Source of the DNA: Isoetes taiwanensis
Lineage: Eukaryota; Streptophyta; Lycopodiopsida; Isoetales; Isoetaceae
Assembly (NCBI GenBank): GCA_021234155.1
Contig: JAJEKV010000041.1
Coordinates: forward strand, 5,386,829-5,450,828
Direction: 5' to 3'
DNA: 64,000 bases
Shown here: piece by piece, positions 45,637 through 57,174 of the stretch
Numbering within the stretch: the first letter of the stretch is position 1
Layout of the letters: the number at the start of each line of letters is the position of its first letter
Notes under the pieces: generated by a model
The model's input: the letters and a program-made list of their open reading frames with translations, nothing else
Told to the model about the DNA's origin: nothing
Database searches by the model: none
Made by a program: the position numbers and the translations under genes

Positions 45637-47290
45637 TGTGACGCTCCCTGCTAAACATACGGCGCCCGGCCGTACGCTCGGCAGGAAATCCCCCATCCGG
45701 CTCGACAACCGCATGGGCCCTTCATCTATCCCGCACTCTGAGGTGACCCCGGTGCGGGAAGGGAACACGAAGGTGTCTTGCGTGCCCGTCCCCTATGGGC
45801 TCCTATAACAGCGGAAGCGATAACACGTCAGAACTAGCATCAACATATACAACTACTACCTCGAAGGGTAGTGCATCACATATAAACCAAGGCAAAGATG
45901 ATAATCACGAACCATAAAACAGGAGAGCTCCTACCCCGGCTCAGACTCGTAAGGAGGGTGACTGACCGGCTAGGCCTCAAGATAGAGCGACAGGAGTCAT
46001 GGCGATGGCGAGGGGCTGGCATAGAACAATGGCTGGGGTTGACCACTCCATCCGCCCCTCCGTGCATACTACTTTGCGGATGGGCTAGATCAGGCTCGAC
46101 AGGGACTCTAGCCTTGGGATCACGCAATCCCGTGGCATCACCCATCCGAGGCCGCTCAGGTTACATCTCCACGGTCCGATGAGGCGGGGAAGGGTTGCAT
46201 CTCCCCTTCCTGGGGTCTAGAGGTGCCGGGTAGGCGGCTAGAGAATCGTGACGACGCCTTGCGATTAGGTACCGGCCCGAACCCCAAAACGAGAGCCAAG
46301 CCTTCCCTTGCAGCTCTCGAGAGGGAGGCAGGGCAACACCATTGCCCCAGGAGGTGTCGGACCCATGCTCGGCCCACACGAAGTGACCGACCATAGGCCT
46401 AGCCCACTATGGGATCCCCCCGGCCCCCACTCGGCAGGGATCCTCCCTCCACTTTCCCTCTAGCCCCGTTATCTGGTGCTGAGTCATATCATAGCCTCAA
46501 TAGCCTGGTGGGCTCCTATGCACAGGCCGCAACTAATAGGAACTAAGGGATCTACTCTAGGAACATACTACATATGGCCCTAGGTCTCTACCCCCCTTCC
46601 CAATACAAGAGGAGCAAACATGATCAACCACATCACATAATCATCACATCATGAGAATAATCATAAGAAGAACATCTTAACCTAATCATACAACTAACTA
46701 ACAGTTAGGGTTCCTTGATTAGGGTTCAAGATGTTGAATATGGGTTCTAGGATGGCTCTACTCTAGACACAAAATACTAGCACACCTGGAATGCTAATCC
46801 CAGATGAGCTATCACAACTACTATCCTACATACCTGCTCCTGATGCTCTCCCTCCAGATCCGGGCGCCTCCATGGTCTTCGACTCACAAGTCTGCCGTTC
46901 CTACCCAAGAAGCGGGTCTACCCTGGGCTGGGCCGCACCCCCCCTATGCCAGCGAGCGATGTTCAAAGCGGGGTTTCGAACAAGTAGGTGAGTCTCGAGG
47001 GTGCTAGGGCTGGAAAGAGGTCTAGGGTTAGGGTTTATGCCTATATAAGTTAGGTCCACCTAGGATGCCGTGTAAGCCAATGTCAATCGGGTGAGAGTCC
47101 CGTGTGGCGGTGCCCCAATAGGTTAAGGCCACGTGGATAATGGCTTAACCTATGGTTGGCTAAGTTATGAGAATAACTTAGCCATGCCCCCTAGTGCCAC
47201 AATCCATGGTATACAAGGCTATAAGGATAGACTTGTATGGTGCGGATCAGGGAATATACGTATTTATGGCGTATATTCCCCGGACCGTCA
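45637..47290 (-). repeat. Chromovirus 2 3' LTR
   Basis: Matches 57175-58815 along its length. The outer end reads TGTGACGCTCCC on the plus strand and the inner end is GACCGTCA. GAGGGGCGGATGGAGTGG on the minus strand is shared with the chromovirus 1 LTR. Confidence 0.92.
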
Positions 47291-47303
47291 TTCTTCCCCC
47301 TTA
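47291..47303 (-). other. Chromovirus 2 polypurine tract
   Basis: TAAGGGGGAAGAA on the minus strand directly precedes the 3' LTR. Confidence 0.85.
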
Positions 47304-48224
47304 GGACAATCTTTGCCCTCGGCATTGCGCTTAAGGTGATTAACCTACCTTATGCCTGCAAAACAACAACATGTCATAACCTTTAGTTTAGCTTAGCAAT
47401 CAAGTTTTTATTAGTTCAAGTCAAAATTTTAGGCTATATTTGTACTTATACAAAATTATATAGCCTTAACACCATTATTCCTTATAATAATTCAAACTAC
47501 TATTATAAGAGTTATTAGGGTTCATAATCTAATTATGGCTCCCCTATCTTCTCAAATGTAACGCGCTCCTCGTTGAAGTCCTCCTTCTACTTGCCTGCAA
47601 AAGGAGCACATTACGTTAGTTTAGTTAATAATTTGTGGTTTTAGGGGACCACCCCCCTTACCTCCTTGAGCCGAACTACTGGCTCAAGGTTGTCCTACTA
47701 CCTTGCCCAAGATCATGGCCCTTTCGGATTTGAGCTTAGGGATCATTTAAGATGTTCCCCTCATTGCCCATGATCGAGTGCTACCTTGTACACGATCCCC
47801 GGTCGAAAAGTACCCCCCCAAAGGCATCATGCCCCGAGGGTTTCAGCTAGGGAACGTCTCTCACGATCCCATCATCAAGATGATCACTTAAGCCTCACCA
47901 TGACCCTCCTACGGCCAGGTGTGCGTTCCCCGCATCGTGGCATAGAGATCATCCGATCGATGTCCCATCATCGCCCACCATGCCTCATTCCTCACTCACA
48001 TGACCCTAGTGGTCATGCGCACCTCTTGGTGCGTGTGGCCTAGAGAATGCCTTAAAGGCGTATCCCATCATCACCCACACGATCCAAGGTTCTGGCACAT
48101 GCACCCTCCTACTAGAATGCATGCGCCAGGTTCAAAGCTAACTAACAACATACTAGCTAACCACCTGGCAAGTCGGGTTCGACCAAGCCGGGAGACGACT
48201 TCGCCCATCAAACTCCTTCATGAA
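47304..48224 (-). other. Chromovirus 2 3' untranslated region
   Basis: No coding sequence between the chromodomain and the polypurine tract. Confidence 0.5.
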
Positions 48225-48400
48225 CTCGGGTATTGCTTCTCCAAATCTTGCTTCAATACCCATGTCGCATCTTCCACGGGTAAGTGCTTCCACTTAACCA
48301 AATATTGGAGGAGGCGAGACCTCCTAGTCTTCTTGAATGACTTATCAAGAAGTAACTTCGGGCACTATTTCTACTTGCTCCTCCGTCATTTCCAACAAGG
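48225..48400 (-). CDS. Chromovirus 2 chromodomain
   Basis: LLQYLVKWKHLPVEDATWV followed by DLEKQYP, nearly the same as in chromovirus 1. A stop and a shift near 48345 separate it from the integrase tail. Confidence 0.8.
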
Positions 48401-49521
48401 TTGGAGTATCCAAAACCTCCTCGGGGTTAGGATTGTGCTTTTTAATAAACTTACGTGGAAGACCTTGTGGACCTTAAGATGGGCTGGAAGATCCAACTTG
48501 TAGGCTTGAGAGCCCACTCTCTCTAAAATCTTGAACGGCCCAGCCCACCTAGGGGCAAGCTTCTTGCAGCTCCCAATCGCGGCTTGGCTTGCTTCACCTT
48601 GATCTTCAACCAAAGCGGTATCTCCCACCTTAAACTCCCTTACGGGTCCTTAGTTTGCCGGCTACACTCTTACACGACTTCTTGCTGCCAATAAATAACC
48701 CCTTACTTCCTCTACTAGGCTGCCGCATATCCCCTAACATCTGTTTGGGACACTTCTACCTTGGACGAGGATTGTGCGAGGTATCCGGGGTTAAGCACTG
48801 GTAGCCATAGTTCACCATGAAAGGCGACATCTGAGATGACTCCTGCTTGGCACTGTTGTAGGCGAATTCCACCAAGTGAATGTACTCATCCCACTTGGAC
48901 TGCTTGTTCCACACATAGCTTCGAAGCATGTCTTCAATGATCCGATTCGTCCTTTCCGTCTGGCCATCTGTTTGGGGATGATATGCCGTACTCATGGAGA
49001 GCCGTGCGGATGGTGCTAAAGAGATCCTGCCAAAAGGCACTCATGAACTTAGAATCTCTATCAGATATTATCTCCCGAGGCATGCCATGGAGTCTAAAAA
49101 TCTCCCTTACAAATAACTTGGCAGTGTCTAATGCGGTGTCCGTCGTCTTGCAAGGCACGAAATGTGCCATCTTAGATAACTTATCTACGACAACCATCAA
49201 TGCATCCTTGCCTCGAAGAGTTCTAGGGAGTCCTGTGATGAAATCCATGCTTATGACCTCCCACTTTGCATTTGGCACCCCCAATGGCTCCAAAGCACCG
49301 GAATCCGGTTGCTCGCCTTTGGTCTCACGACATAACTGGCAATCCCGAATATATGCAGCTATCTGCCTCTTCATTCCTGGCCAGAAGTAGCTACTTCGAA
49401 TCTTGAAATATGTCTTCATGAAGCCAGCATGCCCCGCTATTGGGCTGTTATGTGTGTCATGAAGAATTAACTTCCTTACCCCTGAAGATTCGGGCACACA
49501 CAACTTATGCTTGTGGTACAA
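48401..49521 (-). CDS. Chromovirus 2 integrase
   Basis: Zinc-binding part: HDTHNSPIAGHAGF and YIRDCQLCRETK. Catalytic core: KWEVISMDFITGLPRTL, then EIISDRDSKFMSAFW with the second Asp, and STAYHPQTDGQTERTNR with the glutamate, all better preserved than in chromovirus 1. The C-terminal module GPFKILERVGSQAYKL to HKVFHVSLLK resembles the GPY/F domain. Frameshifts near 49010 and 48750. Confidence 0.92.
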
Positions 49522-49529
49522 CAGTTGCC

Positions 49530-50960
49530 TTCCTTCTTATAATGCTTGAAGGCTTCCCGGCCCTTATCCGCTTACGGCTTCCTTGGAAAGGCTTTCCCAT
49601 ACCTCCTTGAAGTCCACACGGTTGGCAAGGACTCCTCAATCTTCTTGCCAAACTCACTCGAAAGAGTGGAAATCGCATTACAATGCGCCCTTGTCGAAAT
49701 GGTCTTCGGAGAGGGCATACGCTACAACATTAAGCTTACCGTGCTTATATATAATATCAAAATCGTACTCCTCAAGGAATTCCATCCACCTCCTTTGCCT
49801 TAAGTTGAGGAGTGGTCGGGTGAAAAGATCTCAAGGCTCGGTGATCAGATCCAACCGAAACTTCCTTCCCAAAGCAGATAATGCCTCCATATCCTCAATG
49901 CCCCGACAATGGCTAGCAGCCCCCGATCATGGGTTGGTATTGCGTTGCTCGGGGTCGTTCATCTTCTTCGAGTCGAGTGGCGACTACCCTTCCTTCTTGC
50001 ATCAAGACTGCCCTTGCTATCTTGCTTGCATCCGTTGCTACCAACTTATCCTTACTCGGATCCGGGAGGACAGACAATGTGCTGTTGTTAAGGCCTCTTT
50101 AAGCTTCTCAAAAGAAGCTTGGACTTTCTCTAACCAATGGCTAGCCCGGGTCCTTAATCTTGTTGGCCTTAGTGAGGTCCCGGCTGAGGGGACGCCCACT
50201 TAGCAAAGTCCTTCACTAACTTTCACGAGTATCCCGCCAACCCAAGAAAGCTTCTTACTTCTGCCACATTCCTTGAGCTGGCCAATCAACTATTGCCTCA
50301 ATCTTAGATGGATCTGTGGAGATTCCCTCGGATGTTACTACATGCCCCAAGTACTCCACCCGGCCTGTTGCGAAGTGGCACTTAGAGAGCTTCCCATACG
50401 GTACCGATGACGCCTCAACTTCTCTAACACTTTCCCGAGATGCCGACAATGCTCTTCAAGGACTTGTGTAGATTAGGATGTCGCCGAAGAAGACAATAAC
50501 AAACTCATCCAAGAAGTCTCTCAAGATATCGCTCATGAGGCGATAAACGTTATGGAGCGCTCGACAATCCAAAGGGCATTATCAGAACTCAAAATGACCA
50601 TACCGTTCGGAAGCGGTCTTATGGATGTCCTCTTCCTTTATTCTTATCTGGTGGTATCCCGATCTTAAATCAATCTTAGAGAATACCTTTGCTCCTTGTA
50701 GCTGATCCATTAGGTCGCCCGCCTCGGCAATGCATACTTATTCTTTATCGCCCGCTTATTGAGTCGGGCGATAGTCTATGCACATTCTTAAGCTCCCATC
50801 TTTCTTCTTGACAAAGAGTATAGGTGTCTCAAAGGAGACACACTTGCTCTTATAAATCCAAGCTCGAGCAATTCCTCGCATTTGTTTCTTGAGCTCACCA
50901 ATTCGGGATGCTCATTCTATATGGCGCTTTATCGGGTCGGTGGCCAGATCCCGAGCCAAT
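49530..50960 (-). pseudogene. Chromovirus 2 reverse transcriptase and RNase H, degraded
   Basis: Readable pieces on the minus strand: [13 protein letters not shown] (about 50800), [31 protein letters not shown], then VIVFFGDILIYT where the catalytic FxDD has become FGD, and VEYLGHVVTSEGI. RNase H remains are visible to about 49560 as [15 protein letters not shown]-like residues. Multiple shifts and the altered catalytic box indicate a non-functional or error-laden copy. Confidence 0.8.
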
Positions 50961-50999
50961 GTGATCTCACATTCCACACCCCTATAAGGTGGTAAATGC

Positions 51000-51560
51000 C
51001 GGATTTCATCCGAAATACATCCCAATTCTGAAATAAGCCTTGCTATATCTGCCGGGCAGCTGATTTCCCTTTGTGTCACTTCCATCCCGCTTGTTCGGCT
51101 CCACCGATTCCATCCTCAAGATGTAATCCACCTTATTCCTTTCTATACTCTTCCTTAGCCGCTTCAAAGAAATACACCGCATAGGGGATTCTAGCTTCTT
51201 ACCTTTCACTATCAACTTGTCGCCTGCCCGGTGCCGCCATGGTGACTTCATTCGGCCGCAATCAATCATGGCTTTGGCTGGCTTCAAAAATTCCATCCCC
51301 ACTATAAGATCATACCTTCCAATATCCATGACTTCGCTCCCATCGGGCCACTTAGCCCCACTAAGGTCTATGTCAAAGGTGATCCTCCTCCCCTTAGTGT
51401 GCCGAATGGCCTTTTTGCCATAGCTACTGGCCTTGGCTTAGACTTCAATACCTTGTTCTTCATTAGAGCAGCCAATCTAGGAGATGCAAAATTATGAGAG
51501 CTACCTGTATCTATGAGGACTACATAAGGGTTACTATCTATGATCCCATCACCGCGATGA
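51000..51560 (-). CDS. Chromovirus 2 aspartic protease
   Basis: VLIDTGSSHNFASP (read near 51500) contains the active-site DTGS, followed by MDIGRYDLIVGMEFLKPAK (about 51275-51329). The frame breaks between the two halves and again near 51230. Confidence 0.8.
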
Positions 51561-51645
51561 CGGCTTGACTGATTCTCTATCTCATCGACTCAATGTTTGC
51601 ACATATGCGACACTCACCATCTATGAAGTCGGGCCCTCCTGTTGG

Positions 51646-52970
51646 TCATCGCCCCGCCCGCTTCGTTGGGGAGTCCCAATCCAAGAGAGTTCGCCAAAGC
51701 CGATGCATGGCGAATGGACAATCATGTGTCCCGGTGCCTCTCGGCTGGAAGCACCTGAAGCATAACTTCTTCTCAATGCATTCCTGTCTCTTTTCCTTCG
51801 GCAGACTGTCTAGGAAACGCTTAAGAGCGCTGCCCCCTGATGCGTTCTGTGGCTTACGGTCCCCAAAAGCTTTGCTCTGACCCTTACCTTGCTGCTGACT
51901 CCCTGATGGTGTAGCTGCTGATTGCTTACCCCGATATTGTCCCCCGAGCACGCCCAACTCTTACCCCTGAAGGTTGACTGCTTCTCTGCTGGAGTTGCTG
52001 GTGCCTCCTCCAAACTTATAGCTTTATCTTCGGCCTGCGCGACTGACTTCGGGTTGATTGCTCTGACAAGCCTCTTGATATTGCTGTTCAACCCCTCAAT
52101 GTAAGTATCCACGGCTTGCCTCTCTGAGACTCCAGGAACATTCAGCCTGAGCCTCATAAATTCTTCTCAGATACTTAGCCACCGATAAGCTACCCCGATT
52201 CAACCCAAAACTGGCTGGATGCGTCTACTAGTATGAGACCTTGGCACATAGTGTGCGGAAAGCCTTGCTGAAGGTCCTAAACCTGCAGTTATTCCTCTTC
52301 AGCTTGTTGGATTTAGCATATCCCTTCCACCAGATCCTTGCCGGTCCAATAAGGTTAGCTGTAGCGACTTTCCCTATGTCCTTGTCTTTCATACCGTATG
52401 AGTTGCCAAACTCTTCCATTTCATCAAGCCATGCTTCAGCCTCCATGCCTGATCTGTCCTTCTTCGAGAACCGGCCGAAGCTTCCTTGTTTTCCATACAT
52501 TGCTCATAGCACTATCCACCTTTTTCCTCGATAATCAATTGTCTTTCTTGCTCTTTTCCCTCTTTAGGGTGTGTGTGTCGACCGGGCCGTTTGAGCTAGA
52601 GCTGTCCTCACTGGAAGAACTGTCTGATGAGCTGGAGCTGGATGATGATGGGCTCCTGGCTCTCCTCTTCCTTCTCCTATCCCTGACGTTCCCCTGGTTG
52701 CCCTCCCTTTCCTGCTGAGGGACTTCGTCACCCCCCGGAAAACAAGGTGGAGGTGGGTGACCATCTTCCTGTGCATTCATGAGAGGTGTCGCCCGATTGA
52801 TGAGGTGTTGCATCGATTCCTCATCCGCACCAACCTTGCGTTGATTGGCCTCACGGTGACATATCCTGCTCAACATCTTCTTGTTCCCTGCCAAACAAAT
52901 TCCTTGGTACCCAATTGCGTGGTCGGTGCTGATCTTGGGATCCTGCACTTGAGTTCCTTGCTGCAAGGAT
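51646..52970 (-). CDS. Chromovirus 2 gag
   Basis: Begins after an acceptor-like ATCCTTGCAG at 52971; no ATG is seen at once, so a spliced leader may supply it. A Ser/Asp/Glu- and Arg-rich segment ([20 protein letters not shown], about 52600-52680) precedes the gag domain with AEAWLDEMEEFGNSYGM and ARIWWKGYAKSNKL (52228-52460). Then VDTYIEGLNSNIKRLVRAI and a zinc-knuckle-like CFRCFQPRGTGTHDC near 51750. Same blocks as chromovirus 1. Confidence 0.85.
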
Positions 52971-53196
52971 TGATCATCAATACATTTTATTTAGGTTAGA
53001 TGTTGATCAATTTTACTTGCAAATTGAATTATCTTTAGTTATAAGAAATCATACAAAGCCTTACATTGACAAACCAGTTAATAGTCATTAATACATAAGG
53101 ATTACATAATAGAGCAGATGTATCTTAGCACAATGGGTACAAGAAACATTTATCACAAACTTAAGAAATTTTCGCTTAAGAAATTTTTGCAACTAT

Positions 53197-54709
53197 TCAG
53201 TGGCCTCCCGAAAGCCTGAAGAAGTTCTTGACATCCCCGAATCGGAGGCCTTTGTAGAGGTTGCGCAAGATGTTCCTCGCTGATCTTCCTTCAAGTGCTC
53301 GGGCCATCTCCGGTTCCGGAGTTTCGTGTCGTTGTCGCTACCACCGAAAGTGTTGCATCCCTCGTGTGTCCTCTCGCGAAAGTCGAGGCAATGGGAGCGA
53401 CCGCCTGTTGAAAAGGATGATGTGATCGGTATGGGCGATATCTTTGAGTGCTGCCCAAGCCCGAAAAGCGCTTATGAGAAGTGCCACGGATTCTTCCCCT
53501 TGGGCTGAACTCCTTGTGGAAGACTATCATTTGCCCCCGGCCGAGGGCTGGAAGATAGTAACGGCGTTGCACCTTCCCCACGCCATCCGATCCGGTGCCC
53601 TTCCTTTGAGCCGCCCGCCGTAGGCATCCACGACCATAAGGTCTTCATGATCTCTCCACATGGTTGCGTTGTCAAGTTAATACCGCTGGACCCTTCCCTC
53701 ATGCTCCTCGCTCGAACCGGCCTGGCTTGAGCTTGGGCCCTTCCACGGTTTGTAGAGTGTGCTCAGATATGCCGGAACTCCTCCTCCGAGATGATAGGCT
53801 CCTGTTTGTCGATAGATCTCTCTTATCTGGCCGATAGGCTGCTATATCCGACATTGTCTCCCCGGCATAAGAGTGTCTCTCCGCCAGACTCCCTTGGGAT
53901 CTCGGTATGAGTAGTCGATGATGTACGTGTTCTTCGGGTGTGCTATCATACCCAAGAGCTCGTCGATTCGAAGACCCCGTTTCGACAAGAGGGACAGATT
54001 GAGGATGTCATTTGCAAAATGTACTCCTCCCCGCCGATGACTATTGGCGACAAGGCGTGATGCCGACCGGTGGGTCGGCAGTCGCTTCACGCCGCCGCCA
54101 TGCCTCGACGCATATCTCCCGCATTCTTGTTGCCTCCTCGCCTCCCATTCTCGGCCCCGCCTCCCCTAGCCGCCGTAGTCTTCATGGATTCAGAGATGGT
54201 GCGCCCGACGCCGCGGCCGTAATATTCGTGAGGCGGAGGACTCTATATTCGTGATTTGATCCCGGGCTCTACGGTATCAAGTGGCTTAAGTCTAAGGGCT
54301 GAACAGAGGGTTCCCCTACTTTGTTGATTGACTTATAATGCATGAAGAGGGCAAGGGCTGTCTGAGCTGAAAGGTACCTATGCCTATTATGTCTACAGGT
54401 CATGTAATCGGGCATGGTCCTAGTCCTATCCCATAGCTGCTTCTTGCCTCTGGATCCTGCCAGCTCTCGACCTAAGGCTTGGGTAAGTGTCTCAAGGGAA
54501 ACCCACCTCCCCTAGGAGGCGCCTAACTTCCCAAGGCAAGTGACCCGCTGGTCATAATCGGGCACATAATGTCCGCGGTAGTAGGGTGTTCTAGTCAAGG
54601 TTGCGTGAAGATCAAACAAGTGATCAAACACGAGAAAGCTTGATCTCTTGGGAAGCACATGGATATGGCTGGCAGCATTATACCATCTCTCAAAGTTGCT
54701 GGGCGCCAT
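53197..54709 (-). CDS. Chromovirus 2 ORF2: H2A-like protein, frameshifted
   Basis: ATG 54707-54709 gives MAPSNFERWYNAASHIHVLP, behind an acceptor-like TTTTTCTTCCTACAG (about 54790). The middle has TLTQALGRELAGSRGKK, then HFANDILNLSLL and IIDYSYRDP, which parallel LAGDIQWAYQ and FIDYSRP in chromovirus 1. At about 53400-53520 a frame reads GEESVALLISAFRAWAAL and TDHIILFNRRS, aligning with EAEAAVWALRALSTTAG and EQIILVNRD of chromovirus 1, the H2A-like fold. It ends RFGDVKNFFRLSGGH at 53199. Several shifts break it. Homology with chromovirus 1 ORF2 supports a shared ancestral protein; the H2A link rests mainly on that copy. Confidence 0.5.
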
Positions 54710-54809
54710 TGAGCAGGAAAGGGTGTAGAAAATGGCTTGCAAAGATCAGTGGAGGGTCAGAAAATCGCCTAAGGGGCTGGGAGCAGTTCTGTAGGAAGAA
54801 AAATGGCAA

Positions 54810-55501
54810 TTGAGACCTATTTTTATAGACTATGGGTGACCTCGGGATTTGTGCAGAAAGGTGTTAGCTAAGACGACCTTGGTTCTATGGCTCTGGGTGT
54901 CCAAATGAACTACCATGAAGTGCAAACTTAAGCAAAACGAAGCAAGAAACACTATATGGCAATTTGTTGGATCAAATTTGGCTAATTTGGGCCAAAGATG
55001 GCCCGACCCGGGTGAATCCGCGCGGATGGCCTCCGCGTCGCGAACGCAGACGCGTTTGGCGCGGTCTCACCCGGTTGGCCTGTTTTGGGCCAATTTTTGG
55101 TCATTTTAGGAAATTTGAAGATGCTAATATGGCTAATTGGGCCAATTCTAACCTAACTAGCAACTTATTTTGTGCAAAACTGACATCTAAAAGCAAGATT
55201 TTGGGGGTAGGCGGGGGTGAATGCTGAACGCGCTCGCGGGGGACGCAGAGGCCATTGGCGGTCTCACCCGGACCGGCCCCAATTTTTGCATTTTTGATGA
55301 TGATTTTTTTTTGCCAAAATTTTGTTGTAGTCATGATTTCTGGGGTATTTCTAGACATGCTATGAAGAATTCTACCATAATTGGGTTCTATTTTCTACAT
55401 TTCAAGAACAATTTTACAGAGGGAAAAGAACTTTTATATTAGTGAGGAACATGATTACATGAAAATTTTAGTTCTTCTACAAAATTTACAAAATTTGAGG
55501 C
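54810..55501 (-). other. Spacer between ORF1 and ORF2 of chromovirus 2
   Basis: No gene. Two related segments, CCGGGTGA near 55010 and GGTCTCACCCG near 55080 and 55260, repeat around GACGC...CGCGGTCTCACCCG. Confidence 0.45.
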
Positions 55502-56599
55502 CTAGGGCCTCTCCCTGCGGATCCTCCGTGCCAAGTGGATATCCTTAGGCATAAGGGTTACCCGCTTAGCATGGATGGCGCAGAGGTTTCCCTCCTCGAA
55601 GAGCTGCACCAGCTCTGCCTCGGAGGCCTCTTGCAGAGCCCGGGTCATTAGAGGGGTTACCCTGTAGTCCGTCCGGAACTGCTGCAAAACCTCCCTAAGG
55701 AGACGCTCGAAGGGCGCCTTCCTTATCAGGAGATTCGTGCACATCTGGAAGTGCCGAATCTCCCTAAACACCCGGGCGTATGTGCTGTTTGGCCCGTGGT
55801 GAACCCTCTCGGGTTTTTCTGGCCTTGGTGGGGGTGGCTTGGGCTGGTTCTTCTTTGGCCTGCCCCCCACTACGACGCGCTGGACCTCCTGCTGGCAATA
55901 CCACTCATTGTACCTCGTCCAGCGACGAAGGTACTCCTTGTATGCCACCATCTTTCTTTTGAACTCCCGGTCCTGCTGCAGCGCGAATGCCCGCTCCCCT
56001 ACCTTCTGTTTCTTCACCACCTTAGGTGGTTCCGGCCACTTAGGGTAGGGTGGCCTCGCGTCGGGGTCCTGCTGCCCCTCCTCCTCCTCCTCTGCCTCCA
56101 CCTGCGGCTCCTCTTCCGGCCGTGGCTCTTGAATAACGACGGTCCGGCGAGGCCCGTCGTTCCTTCTCTTCGTTCTCCTCTCCTCCTCCCTCAGCTCCCT
56201 CTCCCGCTCCCGCTTCTTCCTGGCGGCCCTCTCCTCCGGCCACTCCGCGACCTTCTCCTTACCTTTCTTCCTTGGGACCGAAGGCCCCGCTTCCTCCACC
56301 TGCTGCTGCGCCTGCTCCTCCCCTTCTTCTTCCACCTCGGTGTCCGAGGGCCCGAAATGGCGAGTCTCGCCGGTCCTCTGAGTGCCTGCCGATGGAGAAC
56401 TGGTGCTGGGACTCTCCTCGGCGTCATGGTATGAGGCTTCGCTGCTGCTGCTGCTGCTGCTGCTGGGGGGAAGCTCCTCTTCCCCTTTCTTGGGTCGGAG
56501 GTGTTCCGGGATCTTCTTAACATGTCGCCCTGCTGCCTGCGCCATGGAGAGGGTCGGTCTTGGTCCAGTCTTCCTGTAAGTTTGTTTGGTGCGGGCCAT
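55502..56599 (-). CDS. Chromovirus 2 ORF1: intact H3-like protein with H3 tail mimic
   Basis: 365 codons without interruption from ATG 56597-56599, just after an acceptor-like CCATAAG. The N-terminus [17 protein letters not shown] equals the H3 tail (ARTKQTARKSTGG) through residue 6. K4, R8 and K9 positions are kept, A7 is Tyr and S10 is Thr. A long linker follows: a Ser run (CTG/GCT codon repeat, about 56440-56462), acidic and K/R/E-rich stretches, then a Pro-rich part. The last about 95 residues are an H3 fold: [20 protein letters not shown] (alphaN), [17 protein letters not shown] (alpha1, loop 1), [17 protein letters not shown] (alpha2), [18 protein letters not shown] and LARRIRRER (loop 2, alpha3). 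Loop 1 has H3, not CENH3, length. It probably enters the nucleus and could form nucleosome-like complexes or act as a chromatin decoy; that role is inference. Confidence 0.92.
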   Translation of the reverse strand: MARTKQTYRKTGPRPTLSMAQAAGRHVKKIPEHLRPKKGEEELPPSSSSSSSSEASYHDAEESPSTSSPSAGTQRTGETRHFGPSDTEVEEEGEEQAQQQVEEAGPSVPRKKGKEKVAEWPEERAARKKRERERELREEERRTKRRNDGPRRTVVIQEPRPEEEPQVEAEEEEEGQQDPDARPPYPKWPEPPKVVKKQKVGERAFALQQDREFKRKMVAYKEYLRRWTRYNEWYCQQEVQRVVVGGRPKKNQPKPPPPRPEKPERVHHGPNSTYARVFREIRHFQMCTNLLIRKAPFERLLREVLQQFRTDYRVTPLMTRALQEASEAELVQLFEEGNLCAIHAKRVTLMPKDIHLARRIRRERP

Positions 56600-57161
56600 A
56601 TCTTATGGTTCAGAAAACGGGTGACGAAGGGCTGGGCAAGAGAAGGTTTGAGGTGAAGGGTTGGAGAGAGAAAAATGAGGTGTCAGATATTTAAAAAGGA
56701 GGGTCCCTGGGAATATTCTCCTACCATAATTACCCCTATTTATTAGCCCCCCCTTATTAATTACAAGATATTTAATTAATTATTTAACTATTAATGTATA
56801 TATTAACCTATATTAATTGATATTATCTTTAATTTTTCGAATTTTCCTAATGGTTCGAAGTGCAATTTATGAATTTGCGCCATTTTTCACCGGCCCTCTG
56901 ATTGGCATGATTCTTGACCCATTTTAGGTGAAATTTGATGCAGATGCATAATTTTCACTCCAAATTTACTAGAAAATTCGTTTGCCTCTCTCAAATCTTC
57001 GTCTAACACTTAGCCTAATTCCTGACCCACTACCTAGGAGAAAAATTTTTTTCCCCCATTTTCGCGGTTCGATGGTGGAATGTTTATTCCACACCCCTAT
57101 AGGCCTGTTAGACTACTTCATGGTTATGGTCAGTGCTAGTTCTTGGTCAACCAAGAACATC
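56600..57161 (-). other. Chromovirus 2 leader
   Basis: Between primer site and ORF1. AT-rich, no ORF of note. A pyrimidine-rich stretch on the minus strand (about 56610-56680) leads to the ORF1 start. Confidence 0.5.
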
Positions 57162-57173
57162 GCCTCGATACCA
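57162..57173 (-). other. Chromovirus 2 primer-binding site
   Basis: TGGTATCGAGGC on the minus strand is a one-to-two base variant of the initiator tRNA-Met site seen in chromovirus 1. Confidence 0.75.
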
Positions 57174-57174
57174 T

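Noticed and set aside
55751-56434. The 227-codon plus-strand frame opposite the H3-like ORF
   Set aside because: Shadow of the minus-strand gene, rich in Leu/Pro from complementary codons.
55502-56599. The H3-like protein as a centromeric CENH3
   Set aside because: Loop 1 has canonical H3 length and the tail begins ARTKQT, unlike CENH3; it also sits inside an LTR element.
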